Source: Marchantia polymorpha subsp. ruderalis
Lineage: Eukaryota; Streptophyta; Marchantiopsida; Marchantiales; Marchantiaceae
NCBI GenBank assembly: GCA_037833965.1
Contig: AP031356.1
Location: forward strand, 13,600,501 to 13,664,500
DNA length: 64,000 nucleotides
Reading direction: 5' to 3'
Both the position numbers and the translations under genes were made by a program. Below are positions 44,921-58,200 of the stretch, piece after piece. A model generated the notes under the pieces. That model saw nothing but the letters and a program-made list of their open reading frames with translations, was not told the origin of the DNA and did no database searches. The stretch's first letter is position 1. Every line of letters begins with the position of its first letter.

Positions 44921-45256
44921 CTAGTGCTCACACTTATTATTGTTTATTGGAATATCTTGTTGTTCTTTACATTCAGGGATTTCACTCATCCGTATGCAGT
45001 ATGCAGGTAAAATTTGTGTTCGAATGTCGTGACTAACTTTATCTAATATTTCATGCTTTTTCTGTCTGCTACTTTGATTTCCGCCGAGCAGATTCATGTA
45101 ACCAAAGATTCCGCATTTCGTACTATTGCTGGTGGCAACCAGATACCGAGGTCTTTGGTTTTCGCTCTTGGGGAAAAAGTCTACATCGTCCTCAACCGGC
45201 GTAACTTTCACTGTCCCGAGGTCTTGGTTTTGGTCGTGAGCTGCTGTCGTCGCCAT
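44921..45256 (-). CDS. Possible small protein gene, unknown function
   Basis: Minus-strand frame from ATG 45256 to the stop at 44921, 111 residues. The first 60 residues look protein-like, with an acidic patch (TPVEDDVDFFPKSENQRP) and YLVATSNSTKCGIFGYMNL. The second half is Lys/Glu/Gln-rich. I do not recognise a family. It would be convergent with PRP6. The open frame continues 37 codons upstream without another ATG. A chance ORF cannot be excluded, and part of it could be an exon of a spliced gene. Confidence 0.3.
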   Translation of the reverse strand: MATTAAHDQNQDLGTVKVTPVEDDVDFFPKSENQRPRYLVATSNSTKCGIFGYMNLLGGNQSSRQKKHEILDKVSHDIRTQILPAYCIRMSEIPECKEQQDIPINNNKCEH

Positions 45257-46646
45257 TTCCTGTTGCCTTTCTCGGTATACGCTTGAAAGAGCTCGATATT
45301 TCTTTTCACGTGCGCCAACAATCAGCTTGGATTGTGAGCTACTCGTCTGTCTTGTTATTCTGGTCAAGCCTAGCTTTAGCCTCTTCTGAATGTCACGGCT
45401 GTGAGCTTGAAGCTCTGCCGGAGCCTGTTTATCGCCCCTGCCATGTTTTGACGTTGGCCTGTTTCCTTAGGATCTGTGCCATATTTTGAAAATATCTACA
45501 CAAATCCCCTTTAAGCAGTTTTTTCATCTTGCCTTCAGAAGCAGCTGTAGCTGGCTCGGGAAGATACCGAAGAAATAGTTGGTTTCCATTCTGATGACGT
45601 TGCTTACAACTTCGGATTTGCCACAGAAGATGCTTGTAAGAAGGCCGAGTAGAATTGACGAGAATCGTTATGCGATGGGTGGAAGGGGCATGGTCGTGGC
45701 CGGCAGTGGCCCTGTGGCCCGTTGGCCAAAGAGAAAAGGATTGTCACGGCAAGAATTGTTCGACCAGAAGCACGGTGGTGGTGGCCCCGGAACGAGCAGG
45801 AGCAGCAAACGGGCAGAGCGGAGGGTGCAGAATCTGCAGAACTTAGCTTTTTTTCTAGCTTTTACTTATGAACCAGCCTGTCTCACACTTTGAACGTCCG
45901 TCACCATGCGCTGGCCGTGGTGTTTCAATCGCATACGACACTGGTGCCAGTTGGTGTAAGTAACAAGACAAATTCGAGGGAGAGAACATAATACTGGCGG
46001 CGCAGGTGACAAGATGACATGCGAAAGACCGCTGCTATTCAGGCCTCCTGGTAGTGGAACTTTGGCTTAGTGAGAGAGAGAGAGCGGGCGGGAAGAGAAT
46101 TCAACCAAGATCCTGGCTACGGATAGACAGACACCGGGATGGAAGAGTTAGTGCTCTGGTTCAGGTGCGGGTTCCAGCCAGCCATGAAAGACAAGGAACA
46201 TGGCTGAGTACGCTAGCTACCCCACGCTCTCAGCCGGAAGCACTGACTAACTCACTCAAGCTCTCTGCCTGCACTACACTCTTTCATCTGCTTTACGCGA
46301 TCGTCACCTTATAGCAGGATCTCCTACAACCCAGCACTCATTTGATTCAGCAGCAGCTACTCACTCACCACCGCAGCCGCTGCTTGCTCCTCTTGCATCC
46401 CCCGAGATCATTCACCTGTACGTCTGTCCCTCTCTCTCTTTCTCAATCGGTCATCTCCTTGTTGTGGAGACTTTAGTTCCCTTAGCTCGAGGCAAATCCT
46501 TGCCCGCCTTTCAGCGCGAGCTTCAGATCGAGGGCTCTTGCTGACAGCTATCAGGGAGGATTCCTGAGACCAACTCTTGGGAGGTGACAGTCGATTGATT
46601 GTTCGTACGAAATACGAAATTCATCTGAAGCAGTCAGATCGTGAGA
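45257..46646. other. Intergenic and 5' UTR of the small acylated-protein gene
   Basis: 45580-45890 holds a plus-strand frame with a Gly/Arg-rich stretch (GGRGMVVAGSGPVARWPKRK) but no known family. 46070-46650 has (GA)n at 46071-46084 and a CT-rich tract TCTGTCCCTCTCTCTCTTTC near 46425-46445, a texture typical of a plant promoter and 5' UTR leading to the ATG at 46647. Confidence 0.4.
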
Positions 46647-46805
46647 ATGGGCTGCATAAAGAGCAAGCAGGAAAAGGAGCCGTTGAGCACCACCGGCGAA
46701 GCAGCTCCCGCTGCAGATGCACCTGCTGCAGCTCCTGCAGCTGAGGAGAAGGTGGAGGCCGCTCCTGCAGAAGCCGCCCCTCCTGCAGCAGCCGCTGCGA
46801 CATGA
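46647..46805 (+). CDS. Small Ala/Pro/Glu-rich protein with N-terminal acylation motif
   Basis: 52-residue frame, ATG 46647 to TGA 46803-46805. The protein starts MGCIKSKQEKEP. Gly2 followed by Cys3 and a Ser/Lys context is the classical signal for N-myristoylation plus palmitoylation, the same start as Lyn-type kinases, so membrane anchoring is expected. The rest is low-complexity Ala/Pro/Glu (EAAPAADAPAAAPAAEEK) and probably disordered. A CT-rich 5' UTR precedes it. The codons are regular and GC-rich, unlike the flanks. The function is unknown. It could also be the first exon of a longer protein, but the stop is firmly in frame. A minus-strand ORF over the same bases is a composition artefact. 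Confidence 0.65.
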   Translation: MGCIKSKQEKEPLSTTGEAAPAADAPAAAPAAEEKVEAAPAEAAPPAAAAAT

Positions 46806-49800
46806 GGTGGAGCAGATTGAGAAGGAGAAGGAGAAGGAAGGCAGGAGGTGAACAGTATTACAAAAAAGGAAAAAACTCGGCACCTCCGTCTCCTCTTTAC
46901 TACTTCTGATACTCACGCTAAGGACATGGAAGGATGAAAGGAGCAGACTTTCTCCAACAGCTGTCTCATCACATCGAATTAGTTGCGATCGATCATGGCG
47001 TGGGATTTTTCTCGAGCCTTTGCTCAAACTGGATACTCTCACGCTCTTTTTTATTCCTTCACGTTCATTCTTTTGCTACTTTTGTAATACATGTTGGGAG
47101 AATCCTCATTTAGGTAGCTTTTTTATAGCTAGCCAGCTTTGATCGATCATGGCATGTGATTTATTTCTGCAAGCAAGGATTTTTTAGGAGTACTGCATGG
47201 AACTACAAGGAGAGCAGACAAATTGGCCGGACGAATCTGCAGATGCTGATGTGAGCCAGACGAGCACAACCCTTCAAACGCGTGCTCACACCATACTCCT
47301 TCAAGCAAGACCGAATCGAGAGATAATCTACGGAGAAGAGCCAGTTCTAGTCGACATGCAGATATACATAACTGATTCATTGATCTTTGTAATATTGTGC
47401 ATCCATTGTACTTTGACTATTGTTTTCAATTCACATACAGCTACTGCTGTCCATATTGGTTGTTGAATAAATCGATCATTCAGATCTCTTAGTTCTACGA
47501 TTTCTCTATCTCAATTCTTCCGGTCTATGGTATGTGCAAGAGCTTGACTTCAGTTGACAGGAGGGGCCCTTGAGCTGCATGTGCACACATGTCCGGTATG
47601 CCAAATTTCCTCTTATGATCTGACGAGAGGGCAACGACCTACAAGAACAAGCTTGACGAATGTATGGAACGAAACAGAAATTGATTTGACCAAGTTTTTG
47701 AACCCTTCTTAGATAATCGGAATGCATCATAATGGTCAATCAAGGTCAGAAAACTTGCAGTTACTCAGAAGCTTGAATCCCGATCGGCCCGGCCCAGACA
47801 GAGTTACCTTTATCGTTCTTCTCTCCTAAGCTTTCAGGTATACTGCGAAGATAATATCGAAACACGAAAGGAAATGCCATAGTAGCCATGACGCGCACTG
47901 AACGAACACTGTTGGTACCGAAGCGTGTCAAAGGGGCTCAGAGCTGCGGAGCTTATCTGCTCCGGTGTCCCGGGAAAGCCGTCATGCTAAAGAGCTGTAT
48001 TTGATGCTTTTCTTTCTACAAAAGTTTGCCGAGCTTATGCAAAACCTCTAAATATCTAGTCCGGCCCGGCACAAACGAGCCGAAGAAAGATGCCCCTCTT
48101 TCCACTTCTTTTGCCACAGCCCGAGGAGAACGGGGCACGAGGCACATGCTCTCATGGAGAGAAAACAAGGGTCGAAGTAAGAATCTGGTCTGGACAGCAT
48201 ACGGATTTGTCAGGGCAGCGACAAGAATCATCATAACCAGCTAAAAACCACGGCTAGGACTAGATTCTCACTCACGAGTGGATTGTGATGGTAGCAACAT
48301 ATTGGAGCAAGTTGCTGACTCGGGTCGAGTCCAGTGGCTGGACCCGGACTGATATGTGAGTAGAGAAGCCTCAGTTAATCCAAACAAAATCAAGGACATG
48401 AAAGAGAGAAGCATGGTGAGGTAGGTGATCATCGGATTCCTCAATTATCTTGGAGCACAGGATATTCAGCCACTTGTGACTTGTGGAGAATCTTGGAGGG
48501 TGGACAACCCAGACAAGCTTTGACGACTTCGTTAGTCGAGAAATACAATCCTGCATGCATGCTGTGGGTGGCGATCGATGTGGTCGTGTTGGATTGACCC
48601 CTGTTCCGGCACTGGACGATATTAATTTGTCACCCAGACTTTTCCTTGCTAAGAACATATATTTGGCCAGTTTTCGTGGGGACACGCCAAGCTTATCCTG
48701 CACCCATCCACAAGTCAAGTTGACCAAAAGATCCATGGAAGCCTGGGTGTATCACGAAACTCTTTACAGGAGGGCCTCAACAAAGTACTACTACTCCTAG
48801 ACTTGTTTGAGACATGGAATTAAAATTGTACAAACGCTCAGACACTCGGTTTTTGGACCCAGGACTTGTCACACCTCCAGCTCATAGATTTTGTTGCTTC
48901 TCTGAACGTCCAAATGTCAATCGAAGGCTTTGGTTGGGTGGGGTTATAGAGTCGACAGCCGACGCAGGCTTTTCTAATGTGAACAAATATTACTTAGATT
49001 TTGGTAGATTCTTGGGGCACATATTATGTTCGGGCTTCCACAGCGATTCGACTCTGAAGCTCCAACTAAAGCAGACAAACTTTATCTCGCTTGAAAATCG
49101 ATTCGCATGTCACTAGGAGGAATGTTTGGGGCAATATTTTATTTCTTTGAAATGGAGAACAAAAGCAGGAATCTTCCTACTCCATGTAGGCGGAGCCTGC
49201 GTAGGCCAGCAGCACCAGTATGAGGTGCTTTTCTAAAAGGTGCGGGTGGTCAGATCATCGTCCTGCGTACAAGGACGAACGTCCATGTGACGAGTGGTAA
49301 GTTCACGATCGTCTTTATTGCTGAGTAGCTTAAACTTAAACAGTTGCAGCTTCTCCTCGACGCTCTTGAGCAGACGTTTGAAATGGAACTCTACCAGTCT
49401 TCTCCGGAATTCTGTAAATCCAGATGCTCACACCCGTCACAAGCACATTCGTCCTTGCAATGAACAAGGTTAGTTCAGGCAGCTGCTCAAGGGTGCAACC
49501 TTTTGCTTGAAGGTTTTGCATCTCCTGGAAAACTTGAATGTCTTGCCTTTTTGTATTCAATCCGACAGAGGGCTTGGATAGGACTAAAAAAACATTGCTG
49601 CGGTACCTTTTGGTGAGAGTATTGGGAGTTTTGTGGTTTGAAAATTTGGAGCAAACGTGACCGAGGGTCTCATTCAGCGAGTTACGGTGGACGTTTGCTA
49701 AAGCACTTTTTTGATTCTTCTGGAACTTGGGCGAGGAGTGAAAACGAAGAATCACCGGTGGATGGTACAGAACGAAACGTTCTCTCCGACGTCACTGACT

Positions 49801-51780
49801 TCTGTACTTTGCTTTTCGTTTGGTTTATCCTTTATGCCAAGAGATCATGTCCTCGTCCTTGTCACGAGGAAACAGTGGCCTAGGCTGCGTAGCTAGCCTT
49901 TCGAGCCCCCACCGCTGCTGAAGATGGACCGTCCATTGTTGGGCTATTCCACAGCAACTCACGAGATACACACTGCTTCTCTAGCTCAAGGGTTCCTGTT
50001 CACTATGCGTCTACGACAGGACCTCCTGATCCTGCTGATGTCCATGCTGACGCTCCTGGTTTTCCAATCTCATCCGCCGCTCTCGTGGAGATCGATTCAC
50101 ATTTATTCCAACGACAGAGCAGAACTTAATGCTCAAAAGCTAGTCCTTCGCCCGATTCATATTTCTCCATACAGACCACTGCTAGCTTCTACAATCTCCA
50201 AAGGTTTCGCTTATTTCTAGACTTCATGACAGGTTGTCAAAACGAGATTCACACACGCTCTCACATCCCCATGACAGATCATCTTCGTCTAGAAATCGAA
50301 CGTCGTTAATCCAGATTAGAGAATACTTTGATGATATCCAGTCAGAACTTAATTTTGTTAGGAGCCATGGGTCGTGACCTGTTGCTGAAAACGGGCCGAA
50401 TTGTTTCAACTTCAAAGACCGCCTTTAATGTGTGCAGTTGACTGAGTCTCATGACTAAAGCTGCAAGTCAGTGAAGTGCTGTTTCTGGTCATGTTTCCGT
50501 GGTGTGCGCTGTAATACTCTCTGATCGCAAGGATAGCTCTGAGCTCGGAGATTTTTCTCGCACGCGATAACCTTTGGTTATAGATTAAGTGAGGCCAGTG
50601 ATCAGCGCTTATGTCTGTTTTGAAGTTGGACGGTGAAACTTGATAAGCTCACGCGACGAGTTTTCCATACCTTCAATGTTCAGATAGACACTGGTTTGTG
50701 AAGCTGGATCGTTGGAAGTGCAAACTTTCTAAACAAACTGCTGACTGCATGTGCGTCTGAAACCACAAGCGCTTGCTAATCGTGTCAGTTCCATTTATGA
50801 GCATTAGTGTCGAACAAGAATGACATGTGGAGCTCGGCTTATCTGGCGGAGGTGCTTGTGAAATCAGTCCTACGGAACAGGCCTAATGTACAATCTAAGT
50901 ACCTCATGAGCCAATTCGAGCCCGCTAGTCAGGTCAAGGAATTCCGGGTCTGGGAACAAACATGAGAACACGTGCTCCGCCGACGAGACAGACTATCACG
51001 AAATGCAAGGAGACAACGAATTTCTACATTCCCTGAACGCCTGTTTCCTGGATCGGACTCTTGTCGTACTGTCTCGGACCTACTAGCCTTGCAGCAATTC
51101 ATACATCGGCTGTTATGTATCGCAGCTCGCTTTTGAGCTTGGGTCCCGCCTTCCACCATTACCGACAATTGCCCAACTTCCGTTTCGGCAGTGCATGGTA
51201 TCCATCAGCTTACAGGCCATCTTTCAAGGCCCGGCACATGGGCTCTGCTCTGCGTGCTTTCTTGCCCTACATCATCTACTTCTCTGTCCTCTCCGTTCGG
51301 CAGCAGAGCAATGAGCGCTCTGAGTATGACATTGTGCGCAGTTGCTTTGCGCAGATCGAGCCATTGCTGAGCACGTGAAGTGCACTGCAGGATGTGCTAT
51401 GTTCTCAAAGGCCGAGCTCTTTGTCATGATTAGTATATGGAGCGGGGGAAGGGGTTGTGAACGAACGTTGTGCTCCGCGAAACCGGCTCTCTTAAGCGTC
51501 CCTCCTGACCCTTGGACAGATATTGTGACTCATATCTGGCCTTGTTACAATGAGACTTCTCCGTCATTTTTCCTTGATCTGGCTGAAACTCTCTGCTTTT
51601 GTGGCGCTTTGTTCCGCCATTGAACACCCTGATCTAAAACTCTGTTTTTGTGCTCCCCCTCATTACATGAAAAGGTTGCCAAGTGGATAAAAAACTTGAT
51701 GGGCATACCACCCTTCAAGTGCTAGTACCCCATGAACCCTAAGAAGGAGGAAATAAATTGAACCAGGCTAGGCCCTTATA
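46806..51780. other. Gene-like composition but no recognised gene
   Basis: 46806 to about 47480 is probably 3' UTR of the small acylated-protein gene. The remainder has balanced base composition and many short frames on both strands (for example 48371-48736 minus, 49924-50220 plus and 51115-51378 plus). None shows a known domain, transit peptide or convincing splice chain. The region could hold non-coding transcripts, lineage-specific small genes or old gene debris. Confidence 0.4.
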
Positions 51781-54330
51781 GTCCTTATCTTATGCATTTT
51801 ACGATATCCCCATTGTTTAATCAAACAGTTGAAAAAAAATATATTTAGTGGTAAGAGTTAAGTGATAACTATATTAGAAAATTTCTTTTAATTACTGATT
51901 CTTTTGAAATTTTTTATAGTGTGTAAATTTATTTTTTCTGAAAAATATTTTATGATAATATTTAATTATTCTTGAATTTGAAAATATTGAAATATATTTA
52001 ATAGGATTTTTTTTCATAAAATGTTTAGTTGTTTGAAAAAACACACGTCATGAAAATATTATGAATAATAATCATAAATCTTTACTTGACAAGAAAACAT
52101 GCAAAGTGTAATTTTACTTGATATGAAACAATTTGATTAGATCTTAGATCTAGCTTTTATGCTCGTGTGAATATGCATTGAGTTATAGTTTACTCAAAAA
52201 AAGAATTTGTAGATTAATTTTAGTTGAATTTTGATGAAGTTGAACTGATTAGCAGTGAGTTGGAACAATTTTTACAGTTACAGAAGCAAAAGATGAAATA
52301 ATTTTTATCTTATAAAAATCATTGATTATACTGTACATGATGTTATACACTGACTAGAAGTTCATCAAATTATTTCTTGATTTTGAATTGAATTTAGATT
52401 TGAAGCTTTTGTGAAAAATTAAAAAATCTTAATAAGAAAAAGTTATCAATCAAAGAATTGAAACTAGATTAATGTCATCAGTTTAAAAGACTGCATCCAT
52501 ATTTTTTATTAAAAAAATATTTTAAGAAATAATACTTAAACATCAGATGACATCAAAATCTAAAAAATTACTGAAATCAGGTTATAATTTTAGAATAAAT
52601 TTTAACTGCAATCTATAAGAATATTTTCTACAAAAAAATTTCATAAGTATATGAAAAAAATGAAAAATTGATTTTATATGAACAAGATTACAACACAAAT
52701 GTCTGTTTGTATATTTGAAACTAAGCATGATGTTTGTAAGATTGTAAATATACTTGCAGCATTTAGCAAGATAATGATGTAAAATAACATAATAAATTGA
52801 TTATAAATATTCAACTGAATTGGCCATTGAAAATCTTAAACACTTAAATATAAAACGAAAAGTCCATAATACAATAGAAACCATACAATCAAGTTCTTGA
52901 CAACGTCTAAGAGCTAGAAGAATAATAATTGTGATCAAGACATGGACTTGTGTAAATTAAAAGTAATAATTGTAGACTAAACATAATCTTAATCAACTCA
53001 AAATCAAACAAAATCACTTTAAAAAAAAATAAATTGTTTGATGATTCAATAATAATAAATATTAAATTTATGAAAGTGATTCCCGAAAGTGATTCCCAAA
53101 AGTTTATGAAAAATTAAAACAAAAGTGATGACATTAAATCATGAAACTTTGACAAATATTGATACTGAATCCAATTCTTTGAGTTTAAATATAAATATAT
53201 TCTAGATCTAGATATTTTGTTTAGGTTTGAAAATTATATAAGCTTAAACTTTACCTGATATTTCACTTTTGATAGATATTTGTATTTATGTTTTTGATAA
53301 ACACAATTATATATAATAGTTTATTTTCTAAAATTAATCTTTTTTGTTATATTTAAATTTGTGCTAAAATTTTAGGTAAGTATAAATTTATAGAAAATTA
53401 TATACTTTAAATGAGATTGCATACTCACCATGAACACAAGAAATGTATGAATCATCATTACATGTTTTGTTTTGAAACACGAACGTGTTAAGGTTAAATA
53501 AATTTTGTGTGTTATAAAAAATCTTGATCAAATGTCTTATTAAATAAAAAATTATTAGATTAAGTAATTAATTTACGTTAATTTGAAAATATCAAGATAT
53601 GAGTTGACTTTTAAATAATTTTCTGATTAATTCATTATTGGATGGCGTTAATATCATGACCTACATAATTCATTTTACAATATTTTCATTGACTACTTTG
53701 TAGATTAAAATTAACTTGAACTAAATCATAGCAAAAAAATAAAATTAAAAAATATATAAACATTTTCTTGTAATTCTTTTACAAAATCACCAAGTAGCAA
53801 AATGTATGGTGAAACTCTTTTAGAAAATAACTTTGATCAAGACATTAGCTGAATTGAATTCAATGTTAGGCTAAACTAGCTTAATCTTCTAATTGGAACA
53901 TGCATTTCTTATAGAGTTATATCTCATGTTGTTGATTTGCTTCATTATGCTTTTATTTTTTTGATTTGTAAAGAAGATATAATGCATTCTATATATCACA
54001 ATAAAAATAAAAATTATTTTTCCCATAATATTAATAATATTATTAATATTTTTTTCAAATCTACAATACCTACATATTTAGCTTATTATGTTAATTTATG
54101 TGAACTCAATTATGTACCCACATTTGAAATTCATCTCAAGAATGACAAAATCTTTGAATTAGTGTTGGCTAAGTAGTTAGGAGTATAAAAAAGTATCTAA
54201 ACTTCCATAATTTAAATGAAATAAAATTAAGTGTTCTTTGTCTAGGAACTATAAAAAAAAAGGAAAAGAAAAAAATATGAGAAGTTTTTATTTTTTTTTA
54301 GGATTGAATAAGATATAAGGAAAAGTGACT
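51781..54330. other. AT-rich decayed repeat block
   Basis: Very AT-rich, no coding potential beyond short chance frames. It contains a perfect AT palindrome AATATTAATAAT/ATTATTAATATT at about 54028-54051 and a short tandem GTGATTCCCGAAA/GTGATTCCCAAAA near 53081-53105. Texture matches the other heterochromatin-like blocks. Confidence 0.55.
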
Positions 54331-56418
54331 AGAGAATGATTGTTTGTATTAGGGTGCTTTCTAGGTTGAAAACGGCAATACCGCTGCAGTCTACAAGAGA
54401 CACAGTACAGATCTTCTTTGGTTGGCCTGAGCCGTCTAGTATTATTGGGGAGATCTTCTATCTACATGATAAAAGAAGTTGGCCTGAGCTGTGTAGTATT
54501 GTTGTTGCTTTGTCATATTCAAATGACAAAGCAAGTAGAAAAGCTTGGCTGCTACATACTAGACTGAAGGTTTGAGATGATTTTAGACCGTTTGCAATTT
54601 AGTTCAGTTTTGCCCAACTTTGAGCAACTTGATTAGATGTTTCAAGATTTTGTGGTTGGTCTATGAAGACATCCAGTGTAAGTCAACATTGTATGTTATA
54701 GATGGGCGGGGATCAATTTTTGAAGTGTTTCTTAATTTCTACCTTGTGAGGGTTTAGAATTGGAGAAGACAAAGGAGGAGTAAATCGACCAATCGTGTGC
54801 AAGCAAAATTAGGGTTAGGATTAATAGTGTAAATTGATATGCGTACATTTTTATTCATTTGCATTTTTAATCTATACAATCAACTACAATAAGTGACTAC
54901 TTTTCTGCCAATCACATGTAGAACGCAAGATTTCCCATCCTCGTTGTCTTAAAAGTCTGACAAAATTGCAAATCTTAAAACGCCAAAGATCCTCACTTTT
55001 CCTCTTCTGATAACTCTTCCAGTTCCTAAACTAAGAAATCAAATCCACAAATTTGTTCCAAATCTTCTTCATAATGCACGGCATGCAAAATGCGCGACAC
55101 AAGATCCTTTGAATTGAAAAAACAACAAAAAAAACTACAAATTGAGAGATTTGAATTCTAATAAATGAATTTTTGATTGCAGACACCAGTTCATTTCCAA
55201 ATTGCCACCACGGTTATTTAGCTTGCAACAATAGATATCAAATCAAGCTAATGAACTTCAAAGCTTCAAGTGACAAAAACTTGAACTCTTCATTAAAATG
55301 AAGAACTAGACACCAATCAAACAAATGAAAATAAATCTAACGTGAGTTAGAAAAATCCGCTCTCAAGAGGAGACATGAAACACCTTCATCATATTCAATT
55401 GCCCTGACAATTGTACTCCAAAAACCATTATCGTTCATCCAACGTCCGCTTGGACAAAAAAATAAAATTATACAAATGATTGTCAAATTTGAATACTAAA
55501 ATGCTGACTTCCTTCCTTTCCCTCTCTTTTCTTGGTTCACTTCTTGTCAATGAATGGATCAAAATTTGACTCTAATCCATGCCTCCTAAAACTTGGTAGA
55601 TGTCACATTTAACAAATATAGGTTAGATTCATCGTTTACAAATCTCAAAATTTGACAGAAGCCACATTGTACAAATATAGGTTAGATTTGAGAAGAAGCT
55701 ACTCACTTCATAATAATATCATCCTTCATCTTTTTGTAGCAGCTTGTCAATTTCAACCACCAAATATGTTATTTATCTACTAAGAAGCAAGTTTCATGCT
55801 CTAGAAGAAACTAGTCAAATAATGATGTTCAAGGATTAATGTTGTAGAATTCATCTCCGAATCTCAGGTTCATATGATCTTTGATACCAATCTAATAGGT
55901 GGTTTTGAAGCAAACATGTTGCTTTTGAAGCAACTTGTTTTTCTACAAGCATTTTGGAATGCGACACAACACTCTTTAGTTCTCGCTATACTCTTTGTTC
56001 ATGCTTCTCACTACTTCTTCTTAGTTGCTAGATCTTCTCTTCCGCAAGATATCTAGAGTCTTGTACATGATGATTGGAAGATTAGTACCTCATGCTTCGA
56101 TAAGCTTTAGCTCCAATTCTGATACGGTACCAAGATATATTTGGCCAAATTGATCAAGAATCATTTGGACAAAATGGAATGAGATCCAAATCTCACATTC
56201 CACAAGTTTTTCACTCTAGCTGAAGCTTTCAAATTTGTATTTTGAATTTATTTCAACTTCAGCTTTTAGACAAAAATTATATTGAATTCTTAATTAACTT
56301 AATTCTTGATAATTAAGGCCTCATTTTTCTAAGATTTTTCAAGCTCACTATATAAAGACCAATACGGAGATGAATTTTATTTTATTGGGATAAAATTTCT
56401 CTTCAACATCCTAATCGC

Positions 56419-56452
56419 TGCAATTTGGATCCAATATTGGATCCAAATTGCA
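56419..56452. repeat. Perfect 34-bp palindrome
   Basis: TGCAATTTGGATCCAAT at 56419-56435 is followed directly by its exact reverse complement (56436-56452) with no spacer. It sits in AT-rich decayed DNA with no gene nearby. Confidence 0.9.
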
Positions 56453-57522
56453 ATTTGCTAAAAAAACATTCAACAAAAGAGATCTTTGTCAACGTTTTTG
56501 TTACGTCACATAATCAACAACATTTTCTCAAAAAAAATCTCAGTAGTTTATAGAATTAGCTAGGTTTCAATGTACTAGAATAAATAGAAGTTTCAAAATA
56601 AACAAAAAAAGATCTACAAAGCACATATGCAATTCTCATGCAATCACCTAAAACTATGATATCAATTGTTATGCAGCATGTAAGAACCTATAGACTAACT
56701 ATCAATATTAGAACGTACACACATGGAAACATGTGTTTCAATACTACGGCTACATCCATAGACAAGCCTCAACCTTTATGAAAAAAAAAAACTTCTATTG
56801 AGATTATGTCTAAAAATGTCATAAATTTTTTTTGTGAGCTCTTTTATATAATGAAAATGTGAATATCCTAAGTTACTACGTGTAGATAACATGAGTTAGA
56901 GGAAGACTTGAATTAATTTCTAACAATTAGAGCCTCTGATTTAAAAATGAAATAATCTTCCAAAAAACATATCATGTAATGGATAGATGAATAATTCATG
57001 GTAGAGTAACTCAATTGCCAATTAGATTAACAATTGTGATATGTTTGTATTAGTGTATGACACTTTGTGTATTGTGATATTTCATGTACTGATGATATTT
57101 TTTGTGGTGCAATGAATATATGACTATTATCACAACTCATGCATTGGTTATTTAGCAGGTAGATACTAAGATGTAGAATCAAACACAATAGTTAGAGTAG
57201 ATTGTGCAATTAGTGTTGTTCGCATTTGAGGATTTGTTAGAAGAGATACCATTGTTTAAAATTGTCAAACTCATGTGAAAAAGTTCAAATTACTTATATT
57301 CAATTTTGGAAGTTGAGCTCCAAAAAGTTTCAATATGATGGAGAATAGCTGGTGCAATAATCTAGAATCTTTTAGAAACAAAGTATGCTTGTTTCAATTT
57401 TAATTTGTTCTTTTATGTGATAAATATATTGTGATTTCTTGGTGAACGTTTTCAAAGATAAAACATTAGCGTGATACACTTGTGTTGATGTATGAAAATT
57501 TGTATGTTGCGATGTTTGATGT

Positions 57523-57546
57523 TATATATATATATATATATATATA
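57523..57546. repeat. (TA)12 microsatellite
   Basis: Twelve uninterrupted TA units. Confidence 0.95.
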
Positions 57547-58200
57547 TTTATTTATATTTGTGATGCAATGAATATATGCACAACTTGTAAAATACATAAA
57601 TTTTTTTTAATATATTGAATATATAATCATTCTGAGTGTGTAAATGAGTAACACCTTTTTTCAACTCATATGCCGTTGTGGAAAAATTTATGGTGCTTAT
57701 TTGCAAAAATGTTTAATACGTTGTGTAATTCATAAAAATTACCCAAGAATAGTTTAGATTATATTTTATAAAGCAATAATTATGAAATACACTTTATTTG
57801 AAAAGATAATCTTGGAACAATTGATTACTATTACTGTTATAATTTAGGCAAGCAACATCGTGCTTTGATATGAACCGTTTTTCATTCAATTAATTTTTTA
57901 TATTTGAGTAGAATTAAAAATCTTTAGGTTTTTCTAATCAAAACCTATTTTTTAAAGACGAAGTTAATGTCAAATATGATTTTGAATTTTACTTGTATTT
58001 CCTATATCAGATTTTATGTTTTGATATATATTTTAAGTTTGATGTATCTTATGCATTAATAATATATTTTTATTTTAATACGATCACAAGAAAAGTTGAC
58101 TGATGTTATCAATGTTACGATAAAGTAATGTTAGATTGTTTTATCACATGATTAAAAGCAAATTTCAACTCTTATGCGTACCAAGACCTCTCAATCTCCC

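Larger units (their letters stand above)
54331..58200. other. Decayed repeat DNA with possible copia debris
   Basis: Mostly AT-rich. TTGGCCTGAGC-GT-TAGTATT occurs twice (about 54421 and 54480). Words resembling a minus-strand copia primer binding site (TTGATACCAA near 55880 and TTCTGATACGGTACCA near 56117) suggest remains of old retroelements. No intact frame. Includes the palindrome 56419-56452 and the TA repeat 57523-57546. Confidence 0.4.

Noticed and set aside
46621-46803. 60-codon minus-strand ORF rich in Gln/Leu/Pro
   Set aside because: Exact antisense shadow of the Ala/Pro/Glu-rich small acylated protein gene.
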